DNA of 64,000 nucleotides, taken from contig NZ_CP085530.1 in NCBI RefSeq assembly GCF_020616155.1, forward strand, positions 2,788,501 to 2,852,500, read 5' to 3'. The position numbers and the translations under genes were made by a program. This document shows, one piece after another, positions 46,905-55,769 of this stretch (position 1 is its first letter; each line of letters begins with the position of its first letter). Source of the stretch: Vogesella sp. XCS3. GTDB lineage: Bacteria > Pseudomonadota > Gammaproteobacteria > Burkholderiales > Chromobacteriaceae. Below the pieces are notes generated by a model. It saw nothing but the letters and a program-made list of their open reading frames with translations. It made no database searches and was not told the DNA's origin.

Positions 46905-48926
46905 ATGAAAAGCCAAAAAAAACCTGCCTCACCCGGCTACCGCTTGTACGAGCTGCTGAGCTCCATGCGTTTTGCCATTGGTCTGCTGACCATTCTCTCC
47001 ATCGCATCGGTTATCGGCACCGTCCTCAAGCAGAACGAAGCCTACCCCAACTACGCCTTCGAGTTTGGCCAGTTCTGGTTCAAGGCCTTCGAGTATCTGG
47101 GTTTGTACGACGTTTACCATTCGGCCTGGTTTCTGACCATCCTGGCCTTTCTGGTGATCTCTACCACGCTGTGTATCGTGCGCAATGGGCCTGCTTTCCT
47201 GCGCGATATGAAGGGGTTCCGCGAGAAGGCGGCAGAAGGCTCGCTCAAGGCCATGAAGCACAGCCGCGAGTTGGCCGTATCGCTGGACGAGGCCCAGGCG
47301 GTAGCGCTGATCCAGCAGCGGGGCATGCGTTACAAGCGTAGCGAGCGTGACGACGGCAGTATCGTACTGGCCGCGAAAAAGGGCAGTGGCAGCAAGCTGG
47401 GTTACTTTTTTGCCCATATCGCCATGGTGGTGATCTGTATTGGCGGCCTGATGGATGGCAACCTGCCGCTGAAAATCGGCGAGCTTACCGGCAGCATCGT
47501 GCCCGAAACGCGTGAGCTGCCGCAGGGGCAGATCCCGCAGCAGAGCCGCCTGGGTGCCAATAACCTGTCCTTCCGTGGCAGCGTGACCGTGGTGGAAAAC
47601 AAAAGCGCCGACGTGATCTTCATGAACAGCGGCAAGGGCTACCTGGTACAGGAGCTGCCCTTTATCGTGACGCTGAAAAAATTCCATGTGGACTACTACA
47701 GCAACGGCATGCCCAAGCTGTTTGCCAGCGATATCGTGGTGACCGACAAGGCCAGCGGCAAGGAAACCCCTGCCACGGTAAAAGTGAACCACCCGCTGAT
47801 CGTGGACGGTGTGGCCATCTACCAGGCCAGCTTTGGCGACGGCGGTTCGCCGCTGCAGCTCAAAGCATGGAACCTCGCCCAGCCGCAAAGCCCTGCCAGC
47901 GAGATCAAAGGTGTGTCGCTGAATAGCCAGCCTTTGCGCGTGAATGGCCAGGATTACCAGCTGGAGTTCGGTGACCTGCGCGTGTTCAACATCGAAAACA
48001 TGGGCAAGCGCGAGGCAGATGGCAAAACCCTGCAACAGCGCATGCACGACGTGCGCGAAGTCAAACAAGACACCAAGAACCTGAAAAACGTCGGCCCGTC
48101 CATTACCTACAAGCTGCGTGACAGCCATGGCCAGGCGCGTGAATTCCACCATTACATGGCGCCGATGGAGCAAGAAGGCGCGCTGTACCAGATTGCCGGT
48201 GTGCGCAGCGAAGTGGCCCAGCCTTTCCAGTACCTGCGTATTCCGCTGGATGACGAACTGAAAATCGACAGCTTCATGCGCCTGCAGGCCGCGCTGAAAA
48301 ACCCGGCGCTGTACGACGAAATTGCCCGCCGCACCACGGCCAAAGCCATGAAGGGTGCGGCCATCAGCCCGGCCATGGAAAAGCAGTTTGGCGATAGCGT
48401 GAAGTGGATTCTGGCGCGCTTTGGCGAGGGCGGTTTTGTGGCGCTGGAGAAATTCCTGGATGCCCGCGTACCGGCCGACAAGCGCCAGGCGATTGCGCAG
48501 ACCTATATCAAGATCCTGCAAGGCGCCGTGATCGACGTGATGGCCGTGGCGCAGGAGAAAGCCGGCCTCAAACCATGGCCGCAAGATGAAAAGCACTACC
48601 GCTTCTTGCTGGATGGTCTGGTGACGGTCAGCGCCTTTAACGACTACGCCGCGCCGCTCTATCTGGAGCTGCAGGGTTTTGACCAGATACAGTCGTCCGG
48701 CCTGCAGATGACGCGCTCGCCGGGGAAGAACCTGGTGTATCTGGGCTCGTTGATGCTGGTGATTGGCATCATCCTGATGTTCTATGTGCGCGAAGTGCGG
48801 CTGTGGCTGGTACTGCGTGCCGGTAGCGTACGCGTGGCCATGAGCTCCAACCGCCACAACCGCGACCTCGACGAAGATTTCGATAAAATTGTGGGTGCTT
48901 TGAGCCCACGAGCAGGAGACGCATGA
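46905..48926 (+). CDS. resB: Cytochrome c biogenesis protein ResB (Ccs1)
   Basis: 673 residues. Part of the system II haem lyase with CcsB; it carries haem and apocytochrome across the membrane. Helices near 22-42 (YELLSSMRFAIGLLTILSIASVIGTVLKQNEAYPNY), 75-95, 165-185 and a last one near 620-640 (LVYLGSLMLVIGIILMFYV) flank a large periplasmic domain. The first ATG is used; its ribosome site is weak. The stop overlaps the ccsB start (ATGATGA). Confidence 0.93.
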   Translation: MKSQKKPASPGYRLYELLSSMRFAIGLLTILSIASVIGTVLKQNEAYPNYAFEFGQFWFKAFEYLGLYDVYHSAWFLTILAFLVISTTLCIVRNGPAFLRDMKGFREKAAEGSLKAMKHSRELAVSLDEAQAVALIQQRGMRYKRSERDDGSIVLAAKKGSGSKLGYFFAHIAMVVICIGGLMDGNLPLKIGELTGSIVPETRELPQGQIPQQSRLGANNLSFRGSVTVVENKSADVIFMNSGKGYLVQELPFIVTLKKFHVDYYSNGMPKLFASDIVVTDKASGKETPATVKVNHPLIVDGVAIYQASFGDGGSPLQLKAWNLAQPQSPASEIKGVSLNSQPLRVNGQDYQLEFGDLRVFNIENMGKREADGKTLQQRMHDVREVKQDTKNLKNVGPSITYKLRDSHGQAREFHHYMAPMEQEGALYQIAGVRSEVAQPFQYLRIPLDDELKIDSFMRLQAALKNPALYDEIARRTTAKAMKGAAISPAMEKQFGDSVKWILARFGEGGFVALEKFLDARVPADKRQAIAQTYIKILQGAVIDVMAVAQEKAGLKPWPQDEKHYRFLLDGLVTVSAFNDYAAPLYLELQGFDQIQSSGLQMTRSPGKNLVYLGSLMLVIGIILMFYVREVRLWLVLRAGSVRVAMSSNRHNRDLDEDFDKIVGALSPRAGDA

Positions 48927-50059
48927 TGGAACTGCTAATGCAACAACCGTTCTACAAGCGCTTGAACCTGGGGGACTGGCTGTTTGCCCTGTTCATCGCC
49001 GTAGTGACCGGCTATACCTTCAGCCTGTACGGCAGCCGGATGGATATCTACGAAGACCTGATCCTGCTGGGTAGCGGCGCCGGTATCGTGGCACTGGGCT
49101 GGTTCTGGGGCAGCTGGCGCTGGTTCTTCCCGCTGGCTGGTGTCATGTCGCTGCTGGCCATCGAGCTGTATGACCACAACCTGGCGCGCGCTAGCGAGAG
49201 CTTCGGCCTGAAGTTCCTGCTGTCCAGTCAGTCGTCGTTCATGTGGATGTGCACGCTGTTCTTCCTGGCCACCGCCGTGTACTGGGCAGGTTTGCTGTCG
49301 CGCTCTGCCTTGCTGAACCGCATCGGTAGCGGCCTGACCTGGGCGGCGTCGGCATTTGCCCTGGCCGGCCTGTTTACCCGCTGGTACGAGAGCTACCTGA
49401 TTGCGCCCGACGTTGGCCGCATCCCGGTTTCCAACCTGTACGAAGTGTTCATCCTGTTCTGTCTGATCACCGCGCTGATGTACCTGTACTACGAGGCCAA
49501 GTTTGCCGCGCGCCAGCTGGGAGCTTTCGTGTTGCTGGTGATCACGGCGGCGGTGGGCTTCATCCTGTGGTACACCTTCGACCGCCAGGCACATACCATC
49601 CAGCCGCTGATCCCGGCGTTGCAGTCGTGGTGGATGAAGATTCACGTACCGGCCAACTTTGTCGGCTACGGTGCTTTTGCGCTGTCGGCCATGCTGGGTG
49701 TGGCGCAGCTGCTGTCGCGCCGTGGCATCCTGACCGACAAGCTGCCCAAGGCCGAAGTGATCGATGAAATGATGTACAAGGCCATCTCGGTGGGCTTCCT
49801 GTTCTTCACCATTGCCACCATCCTGGGTGCAATGTGGGCGGCGGATGCCTGGGGCGGCTACTGGAGCTGGGACCCGAAAGAAACCTGGGCGCTGATCGTG
49901 TGGCTGAACTACGCCGCCTGGCTGCACGTGCGGCTGGTAAAAGGCTGGCGCGGCGAGCCGCTGGCGTGGTGGGCGGTGATCGGCCTGCTGGTCACTACCT
50001 TTGCCTTTATCGGCGTGAACATGTTCCTGTCCGGCCTGCACTCCTACGGTTCGCTGTAA
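48923..50059 (+). CDS. ccsB: Cytochrome c biogenesis protein CcsB/CcsA (ResC), haem handling
   Basis: 378 residues, about eight membrane helices. The haem-handling WWD motif is intact (WAADAWGGYWSWDPKETWALIVWLNYAAWLHVR), with conserved histidines before and after it. With ResB it forms the system II cytochrome c synthase that serves the cytochromes at 5.8 and 46.2 kb. Coupled to resB. An uptake-like repeat (50066-50075) lies seven bases past its stop. Confidence 0.94.
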   Translation: MMELLMQQPFYKRLNLGDWLFALFIAVVTGYTFSLYGSRMDIYEDLILLGSGAGIVALGWFWGSWRWFFPLAGVMSLLAIELYDHNLARASESFGLKFLLSSQSSFMWMCTLFFLATAVYWAGLLSRSALLNRIGSGLTWAASAFALAGLFTRWYESYLIAPDVGRIPVSNLYEVFILFCLITALMYLYYEAKFAARQLGAFVLLVITAAVGFILWYTFDRQAHTIQPLIPALQSWWMKIHVPANFVGYGAFALSAMLGVAQLLSRRGILTDKLPKAEVIDEMMYKAISVGFLFFTIATILGAMWAADAWGGYWSWDPKETWALIVWLNYAAWLHVRLVKGWRGEPLAWWAVIGLLVTTFAFIGVNMFLSGLHSYGSL

Positions 50060-50084
50060 GCCTGTTGCGGCCAACCTTCCTGCC

Positions 50085-50113
50085 AGCCCTGCCACCCTGT
50101 GGCAGGGCTTTTT
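50085..50113 (+). terminator. Intrinsic terminator after ccsB
   Basis: 11-bp stem AGCCCTGCCAC / GTGGCAGGGCT with loop CCT, then T5. Confidence 0.85.
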
Positions 50114-50127
50114 CATGCCGTGATGCC

Positions 50128-50487
50128 TCAGGCCAGCAAGTCGGCAATGCGCACGGCAACAATGTTCAGTGTAATGCCGGGCATGGCCGCGGTTTGCCCC
50201 GAGAGCTGCAGGGTATCGTGCAGCGGGTCGTACTGGCCGCTGACATCCAGCGTGTACTTATTCAGGCCGGGGATCAGCGACAGGATAGACGGGTTCCATT
50301 TCTGTACATGCATCTGCATGCTGACAGTGATGCAGTCGTTTTGCGCGCGGGTTTCCAGCAACTGCCCCTGGTAGGCAAAGCCGGTATCGCCGCCGTTAAT
50401 GATGCCTTGGCGCAGGGATACCACGCCGGAGCCGAAATCTTCGCCGTTATTCTGGAAATGCAAACCGTACAAACCGTCCCGCACCAT
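50128..50487 (-). CDS. GrlR-like small protein
   Basis: 119 residues, no signal peptide. The pattern MVRDGLYGLHFQNNGEDFGSGVVSLRQGIINGGDTGFAYQGQL, followed by a beta-rich second half (KYTLDVSGQYDPLHDTLQLSGQT), resembles the GrlR family (first described as a negative regulator of the LEE type III secretion system) and related free-standing calycin-like proteins. No type III secretion genes are nearby, so a general ligand- or partner-binding role is more likely. Family assignment is from memory of the motif pattern. Confidence 0.6.
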   Translation of the reverse strand: MVRDGLYGLHFQNNGEDFGSGVVSLRQGIINGGDTGFAYQGQLLETRAQNDCITVSMQMHVQKWNPSILSLIPGLNKYTLDVSGQYDPLHDTLQLSGQTAAMPGITLNIVAVRIADLLA

Positions 50488-50677
50488 GGCCTTTGCCCTT
50501 ATGTCATAGATGAGGCGGCCAGTATCCAGCAGAATGACAAGCCTGCCCAGCCTGTGAACAATGCACGGTATGAAGAATTTATGTGCCCTAGATCAAGAAA
50601 CCCCGGCCGGTGCAGGCATAGCATGGTGTTAAAGCCACAGCGCAAGGTGTGGCGCCTACCCCACCAAGGAGAAAGCC

Positions 50678-50902
50678 ATGTTCCCGGAATTTCGTGATCT
50701 GATCAGCAAACTGAAAACCGAAGACGCCCATTTCACCCGTCTTTTCGACAAGCACAACGAGCTGGACCAGCAAATCAAGAATATCGAAAACCGCATCGAG
50801 TCGGGCTCGGCGGTAGATATCGAAAACCTGAAGAAAGAAAAGCTGAAGCTCAAAGACGAGCTGTACGTGATTCTGAAAGCCAAAGCAGCCGAAGTGCTGT
50901 AG
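50678..50902 (+). CDS. YdcH-family (DUF465) small helical protein
   Basis: 74 residues: MFPEFRDLISKLKTEDAHFTRLFDKHNELDQQIKNIENRIE...LKKEKLKLKDELYVILK. This is the DUF465 hairpin of two charged helices. Function unknown; the family is widespread in proteobacteria. AAGGAGA precedes the ATG. The 190 bp upstream hold its promoter; I see no gene there. Confidence 0.9.
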   Translation: MFPEFRDLISKLKTEDAHFTRLFDKHNELDQQIKNIENRIESGSAVDIENLKKEKLKLKDELYVILKAKAAEVL

Positions 50903-50915
50903 TACCGGCTGCCAA

Positions 50916-50949
50916 AAAAAAGCCCGCTGGCGATGCCTGCGGGCTTTTT
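50916..50949. terminator. Bidirectional terminator
   Basis: AAAAAGCCCGC / GCGGGCTTTTT around a 12-base loop, between the convergent DUF465 and GGDEF genes. Confidence 0.85.
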
Positions 50950-50959
50950 GCTTTTCTGG

Positions 50960-52111
50960 CTAGCCTATCCAGACCAGCTGGTTACGCCCGGCCGATTTGG
51001 CGCGGTATAGCCGGCTATCGGCCAGCTCGAACAGCTCGCGCCAGTCTTCCACGCTTTGCGGTACCAGGCTGGCCACGCCAATGCTGGCGCTTAGCGCACT
51101 GCTCATCTTGCCGGGCTCCAGCAAGATGGTATTGATTTGCTGACACAGCTTGCTGGCCACCTCGCGTGCGCCCTGCACATTGGTGTCCGGCAGCAGCAGG
51201 CAAAACTCCTCGCCACCAAAGCGGCCAAAAATGTCGGCGGTGCGCACGTGCTCGGGAATCAGCTCGGCCAGCGCTTTCAGTGCCATATCGCCCCGGCTGT
51301 GGCCGTAGGTATCGTTAATGCGCTTGAAGTGGTCCAGGTCAATCATCAGCAGCGCCAGCGGGCGCTGCTGGCGGGCGTGCTGCGAGCAAGCCTTGCGCGC
51401 CAGCTCTTCGAAGCTGCGGCGGTTGAAAATGCCGGTGAGCGGGTCCAGCGTGGCTAGGGTGCGCAGCAGCGCCAGTTCCTGTTCCTTGCCGATCGCCATG
51501 AAGCACAGCGCCAGCAGTGGTGTGGCGATCAGCACCGGTAGCAGCAGCAGGGTGCCGATCTCGTACACGATGAAAGCCGGGTCGCTGGCACCCAGGTGCA
51601 GCGCGTACAGCAGCATGTACGTGGTGGCGAGCGTGCACAGGCCACCGGCCAGTTTGATGGGGAAAGGGCGTTCGGCTTGCAGTAACAGCAGCCAGGCGAG
51701 GCTGCCCAGATAGAGTGCGGCGACGCCTAGCGCCATGGCCAGATGCACGTAATAAACATGCGGTGGCATGGCCAGCAGGATGCCGGACAGTAATAGCAAC
51801 AGGCCCGCGCCAAAACGCCGCTGGCCCGGTAGTGGAATAGGGGTACGCAGCAGGCGTGCAAAGCTGCCCAGCAACCAGCTACCCTTCAGCAGCAGCAGTA
51901 CGCAGGCCAGTAGCGCCGTGTATAACGACGGCAGATAAGGCGAGTACAGCAGCGTCAGATAAAGCCCGGCCCCGGCAAGGTGTGCCCCTGCCCAGCGGTC
52001 GTAGATACCTTTGCGGCTACGTTGGCCGCGCAGCAGCCAGACGGTGACACCACAAACCAGGTAAATCAGCAGCAGGCACAGCTGAAGCGTGGCTGAATGA
52101 ACGATTTCCAT
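50960..52111 (-). CDS. Membrane-bound diguanylate cyclase (GGDEF)
   Basis: 383 residues. About seven hydrophobic helices in residues 1-210 form a membrane sensor; the GGDEF domain follows (LDPLTGIFNRRSFEELARKA, DHFKRINDTYGHSRGD, GRFGGEEFCLLLPDTN). The active-site GGEEF is intact and the RxxD inhibitory site (RTAD) lies five residues upstream, so it should make cyclic-di-GMP under product control. Second such enzyme in the window. Confidence 0.92.
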   Translation of the reverse strand: MEIVHSATLQLCLLLIYLVCGVTVWLLRGQRSRKGIYDRWAGAHLAGAGLYLTLLYSPYLPSLYTALLACVLLLLKGSWLLGSFARLLRTPIPLPGQRRFGAGLLLLLSGILLAMPPHVYYVHLAMALGVAALYLGSLAWLLLLQAERPFPIKLAGGLCTLATTYMLLYALHLGASDPAFIVYEIGTLLLLPVLIATPLLALCFMAIGKEQELALLRTLATLDPLTGIFNRRSFEELARKACSQHARQQRPLALLMIDLDHFKRINDTYGHSRGDMALKALAELIPEHVRTADIFGRFGGEEFCLLLPDTNVQGAREVASKLCQQINTILLEPGKMSSALSASIGVASLVPQSVEDWRELFELADSRLYRAKSAGRNQLVWIG

Positions 52112-52255
52112 CGAGTGCTAAGTTGTTTAAGAAATGCTTACTAATAGGCGGGCTGAATAGTAACACGCTCTGCAGGATAAATGTTACGGGGGGTGTATGC
52201 CATGTTGTTGAATTTCAAGGAAAGTCTGCCGGGCTGGCAGTGATAGAATACGGGC

Positions 52256-52975
52256 ATGGAACTCTATCGCTTACTGCAACAACAAGGCTTTGGCAGTCGC
52301 AAGGAATGCCGCAAGCTGATCGAATACGGCCTGGTCGACCTGAACGGGGACGCCGAATACGACTGGCGCCGCGATGTCGCCCCTGCCGACATCCACTCGC
52401 TACAGGTAGATGGCGAGCCGTGGACACTGCTGCCCGAGCCGTTTTACCTGCTGCTGCACAAGCCGGCAGGCTATGAAACCTCGCACAAACCCATCCACAA
52501 CCCCAGTGTGTACCGCCTGCTGCCCCAGCAGATGGTGAACCTGGGTGTCTCGGCAGTCGGCCGCCTGGACGTGGATACCACCGGGCTGCTGCTATTTTCT
52601 ACCGATGGCCAGTTTGTGCATGCGCTGACCTCGCCCAAGAAAGACGTCCCCAAACTGTATCGTGTCACCACCAAGCACCCGGTGAGCGCCGAGCTGCTGC
52701 AGCGCTTGCGCGAGGGGGTGCTGCTGCATGACGAGCAGGAAACCTTGGCCGCAGACAGCGCCGAGCAGGTGGGTGAGAATCTTCTGGACATGGCCATTAC
52801 CCAGGGAAAATACCACCAGGTAAAACGCATGGTGGCCGCCGCAGGCAACCGCGTAGAGCAGCTGCATCGCCTGGCGCTGGGTAACCTGGCGCTGGGGAAT
52901 TTGCCCGAAGGCGAATGGCGTCTGCTGTCGGCCACAGAGTTGGCCGCATTGGGGTTCGCCAGCCCGCAGACTTGA
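52256..52975 (+). CDS. rsuA: 16S rRNA pseudouridine(516) synthase RsuA
   Basis: 239 residues. S4-like N-terminus (MELYRLLQQQGFGSRKECRKLIEYGLVDLNGD) and RsuA/RluB-type catalytic domain with the aspartate in SAVGRLDVDTTGLLLFSTDG, plus ITQGKYHQVKRMVAAAGNRVEQLHR. Modifies U516 of small-subunit rRNA. An uptake-like repeat at 52939 falls in its last codons. Confidence 0.92.
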   Translation: MELYRLLQQQGFGSRKECRKLIEYGLVDLNGDAEYDWRRDVAPADIHSLQVDGEPWTLLPEPFYLLLHKPAGYETSHKPIHNPSVYRLLPQQMVNLGVSAVGRLDVDTTGLLLFSTDGQFVHALTSPKKDVPKLYRVTTKHPVSAELLQRLREGVLLHDEQETLAADSAEQVGENLLDMAITQGKYHQVKRMVAAAGNRVEQLHRLALGNLALGNLPEGEWRLLSATELAALGFASPQT

Positions 52976-53000
52976 ACCTGCATCCCTTTTGTCTGCAATA

Positions 53001-53025
53001 AAAAACCGCCTCATGGCGGTTTTTT
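53001..53025. terminator. Bidirectional terminator after rsuA
   Basis: AAAAACCGCC / GGCGGTTTTT with loop TCAT, between rsuA and the convergent rhodanese gene. Confidence 0.88.
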
Positions 53026-53043
53026 CATAGGCTGGTGCGGGGC

Positions 53044-53412
53044 CTAACGCACGATGGGGCGCTGGCTGCTACGGCTGGCGTCTTCCAGCCCGCCCAGGTT
53101 TTGCAGGCGGGTGTAGCCCATTGCTTTCAGCGTTTCCAGCGCCAGTGCCGAGCGGCGGCCGCTACGGCAATACAGCTGGATGGGCGTGTCTTTGGCCGGT
53201 ACCCGTGCGGCAATGGTCTGCGCAATGCTGTCTAGTGGTAGCAGCTGCGCGCCCTGCAGGTGGCCGTCGGCAAACTCCTCTGCCGTGCGCACGTCGATCA
53301 GCACCAACTTCTGGCTGGCTGCCGCCTGCGTGGCCGGCCCCGCCGGGCTGGCGGCGTAAACGTTGGCCGCAGCGGCCAGCGCCAGTGTGGTGGCAACAAG
53401 CAGGGTTTTCAT
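53044..53412 (-). CDS. Secreted single-domain rhodanese (PspE-like)
   Basis: 122 residues: signal peptide MKTLLVATTLALAAAANVYA and one rhodanese domain (LVLIDVRTAEEFADGHLQGAQLLPLD) with the active-site Cys in YCRSGRRSALA. Likely a periplasmic sulphurtransferase. It begins two bases after the hemY stop, so it is probably the tail gene of the hem operon; any functional link with haem synthesis is unproven. Confidence 0.88.
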   Translation of the reverse strand: MKTLLVATTLALAAAANVYAASPAGPATQAAASQKLVLIDVRTAEEFADGHLQGAQLLPLDSIAQTIAARVPAKDTPIQLYCRSGRRSALALETLKAMGYTRLQNLGGLEDASRSSQRPIVR

Positions 53413-53414
53413 GG

Positions 53415-54623
53415 CTAGCAGCCTTGTTGCAGGGCGATTTTCAGCGCAAGCGCCTGGTGCTGGGCGGCTTTGTCATCCTTGCCCAGCGTGGCAAACAGCT
53501 TGGACAGCTCGGCGTGGGCACACAGGGTGGGCTGCATGGAAACACTGGCTTCCAGGTAGCTTTGCGCCTTGCCCCATAGCTGCTCGGCCAGCGCCAGGCG
53601 GCCCAGTGCCAGCAGCAGCATGTGGTCACGCGGGCGCGATTTCAGCCAGTTTTCCGCGTCGCGCATCAGCGTCAGGCGACGCTGGCTGTCGATGTGCTCG
53701 GCCAGCATGCCCAGCTCGCGTGCCAGTTCCGGTGTGGCTTGTTCTTCGTCCGACAGCGCGGTGGCAATCAGCTCGGCGGCCAGCGGGTAGGTATCCAGTG
53801 CGATCAGGTGGCGGGAAATATCCACCACCAGGTCCGGGTTCTGCTTTTCTACGCCCGGGATACGTTTGAGCCAGTCGCGTACCTCGCGTTCGCTACCCAG
53901 CCCCAGCAGTTGTTGGCGATAGGCGGCCAGGCGGTAGCGGCGGGCTTGCTCGGCTTCCAGCGCGTCGGCTTTCAGCAGCTTTTCGGTGATCTGCAGCACT
54001 TGTTCCGGCTGCTTCAGCAGCATGCGGATTTTCAGTTCCAGGCGCAGGGCCGAGGTCAGGTTGCTGCTGATGGCACGCGCACGTTCGATGGCGGCCAACG
54101 CCTCCAGCGGCTGTTTGGCGTCCATGCGGATTTGCGCTTCCACCATATGGCGTGCCAGCTGGATGCGCTGGGGCATGTTTTCCAGGCGGCTGAGGTAACC
54201 GTCGCGCTTGGCGTTGTCGCCCACACTGGCGGCAGAGCGGGCGGCAATCATCAGCGCCAGGGCGCGGTTTTCATCCGAGTACTCGTCGTCTATGGATTTC
54301 AGCGCTTCGCGCTCGGCACGCTGGTAGCGGCCCTCGAACAGCGAAATCGAGGCTTCACGCAGCGCGTGGCGGGCGGCGCGCAGTTTTTTCTGGCGCTGGA
54401 AAGCACGTACTTCCTGCGGCAGGTTGGCCGCCAGGCCCAGCAGGCGCAGCACGGCGTACGCTACCAGCACCAGCACCACCACGGTGATGATCAGCAGGTT
54501 GAACGACACTTCCATGCGGTACGGCGGCACAAACAGGATGGCGTAGCCGGTATTCAGGGTAGAGGCCAGGCCAATCAGTACCGCCAGGGCAAACAGCCCG
54601 ACAATCCAGAACACAAATCTCAC
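53415..54623 (-). CDS. hemY: HemY-like haem biosynthesis-associated TPR protein
   Basis: 402 residues. Two N-terminal membrane helices (MRFVFWIVGLFALAVLIGLASTL and LLIITVVVLVLVAYAVLRLLGL), then TPR-like helical repeats to the C-terminus. This is the proteobacterial HemY N-domain protein, not the protoporphyrinogen oxidase of the same name in Bacillus. The exact role is unknown. Four-base spacing from hemX. Confidence 0.92.
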   Translation of the reverse strand: MRFVFWIVGLFALAVLIGLASTLNTGYAILFVPPYRMEVSFNLLIITVVVLVLVAYAVLRLLGLAANLPQEVRAFQRQKKLRAARHALREASISLFEGRYQRAEREALKSIDDEYSDENRALALMIAARSAASVGDNAKRDGYLSRLENMPQRIQLARHMVEAQIRMDAKQPLEALAAIERARAISSNLTSALRLELKIRMLLKQPEQVLQITEKLLKADALEAEQARRYRLAAYRQQLLGLGSEREVRDWLKRIPGVEKQNPDLVVDISRHLIALDTYPLAAELIATALSDEEQATPELARELGMLAEHIDSQRRLTLMRDAENWLKSRPRDHMLLLALGRLALAEQLWGKAQSYLEASVSMQPTLCAHAELSKLFATLGKDDKAAQHQALALKIALQQGC

Positions 54624-54626
54624 GGC

Positions 54627-55652
54627 TTACTCCACGGTATTGCCCTGCGCATCGCGCACGGCTTTCAGGCTGGCAGACAGATCGGGCAGGGTCACGTTCA
54701 GGCGGGCGGCGGCCAGCTCGGCCAGTGTGGCCTGCCATTTCTGTGTGGCCGGGGCGTCGCGGTCGAAATAGCGTGCACCGTACTGGGCGGCAGCGGCCAG
54801 GTCGGCCTGGTAGGTGGCGCCGTCGCGCTGGGTCAGTGCCAGGCGGGCGTCCAGCAGGCGCAGCTTGATGTTCTCACGCAGGAAGAACGCTTGCTCTGGC
54901 GACAGCAGCAGTGCCTCGGGTTTGTCCATGCGGCGTATGCGTACCATCTCGCCCAGGCTTTGCGTGACGTCGGCCAGCAGGCGTTCCCACCATGGTGCGT
55001 CATGCGGCAGTGCCGGGCGGGCGGTGGTGGTAGCCAGGCGGTGGTGGTCGATCACCAGCGGCAGGGTTTCCGCGCCCAGCATCAGGGTATCCAGCTTCAC
55101 GGTCAGGCCTACGCTATCCAGGTAGGGCAGCGCCTTGAGCGTTTCCAGGTCTTTGGAAACGGCTTTTTTCACCGGAATCAGCGCCGGGTTGTCGAAGCGG
55201 GCCAGGCGGTTGTCCACCATTTCCAGTGCGGTAATGGCGCCGCTGACGTTACCGGCCAGCTGCAGCTGCTGGCTGGCAATGCCCAGCGTGTGTTCTACCT
55301 CGGACAGCAGCCAGTCGCTGCGGTTTTTGGTTAGCTCCTGGTACATGGCGCCCAGGGTGGCGTACTGGCCGGCCGATTCGTTGACGCGGGCTTCCAGCAG
55401 CACCAGCTTGGCTTCGGCGGCGCGCGTGGCGGCCAGGGCTTGCTCGGTTTGGGTCTGGATGGCTTTGGTGTTGCCGCCGCTCTCGGCCAGGCGGCTGGCC
55501 AGGGCTTGCTTGGCTTCGTTCAGCTGCTGGCGGCTGTCCAGGTATTGCCAGCCGGTAACACCCAGCGCAATCAGGGAAACAATCAGCGCGAGGTTGACGG
55601 TTTTCTTGGCTGGCAGCGCGCTGCCGGTTTCTACTGGGGTGGCTTCGCTCAT
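54627..55652 (-). CDS. hemX: HemX-like membrane protein (uroporphyrinogen-III C-methyltransferase-related name)
   Basis: 341 residues. A short cytoplasmic N-terminus, one helix (VNLALIVSLIALGVTGWQYL), then a coiled-coil and helical periplasmic domain (QLNEAKQALASRLAE..., LLSEVEHTLGIASQQLQLAGNVSGAITALEMVDNRLAR). Annotated by tradition as a methyltransferase but lacking that fold; it probably scaffolds haem-pathway enzymes. Start at ATG 55652 (MSEATPVETG). Confidence 0.9.
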   Translation of the reverse strand: MSEATPVETGSALPAKKTVNLALIVSLIALGVTGWQYLDSRQQLNEAKQALASRLAESGGNTKAIQTQTEQALAATRAAEAKLVLLEARVNESAGQYATLGAMYQELTKNRSDWLLSEVEHTLGIASQQLQLAGNVSGAITALEMVDNRLARFDNPALIPVKKAVSKDLETLKALPYLDSVGLTVKLDTLMLGAETLPLVIDHHRLATTTARPALPHDAPWWERLLADVTQSLGEMVRIRRMDKPEALLLSPEQAFFLRENIKLRLLDARLALTQRDGATYQADLAAAAQYGARYFDRDAPATQKWQATLAELAAARLNVTLPDLSASLKAVRDAQGNTVE

Positions 55653-55769
55653 GGGATCTCGTGGTGACCGCAAGGTTGCCGCGCTAGGCGGCAGGGTTGC
55701 TGGATCCGGCGCGGGGCGCCGTATGACTGCAGGGCATTGTAACGCCGCCTTGGTGGGGCTGCCAGCCGC

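Noticed and set aside
46929..48857. A 642-codon open frame opposite resB
   Set aside because: Antisense shadow of a well-supported membrane protein gene, with no start signal and no recognisable domain.
50588..50773. A 61-codon minus-strand frame across the DUF465 start region
   Set aside because: It runs antisense to the DUF465 gene and its ribosome site, and has no family match.
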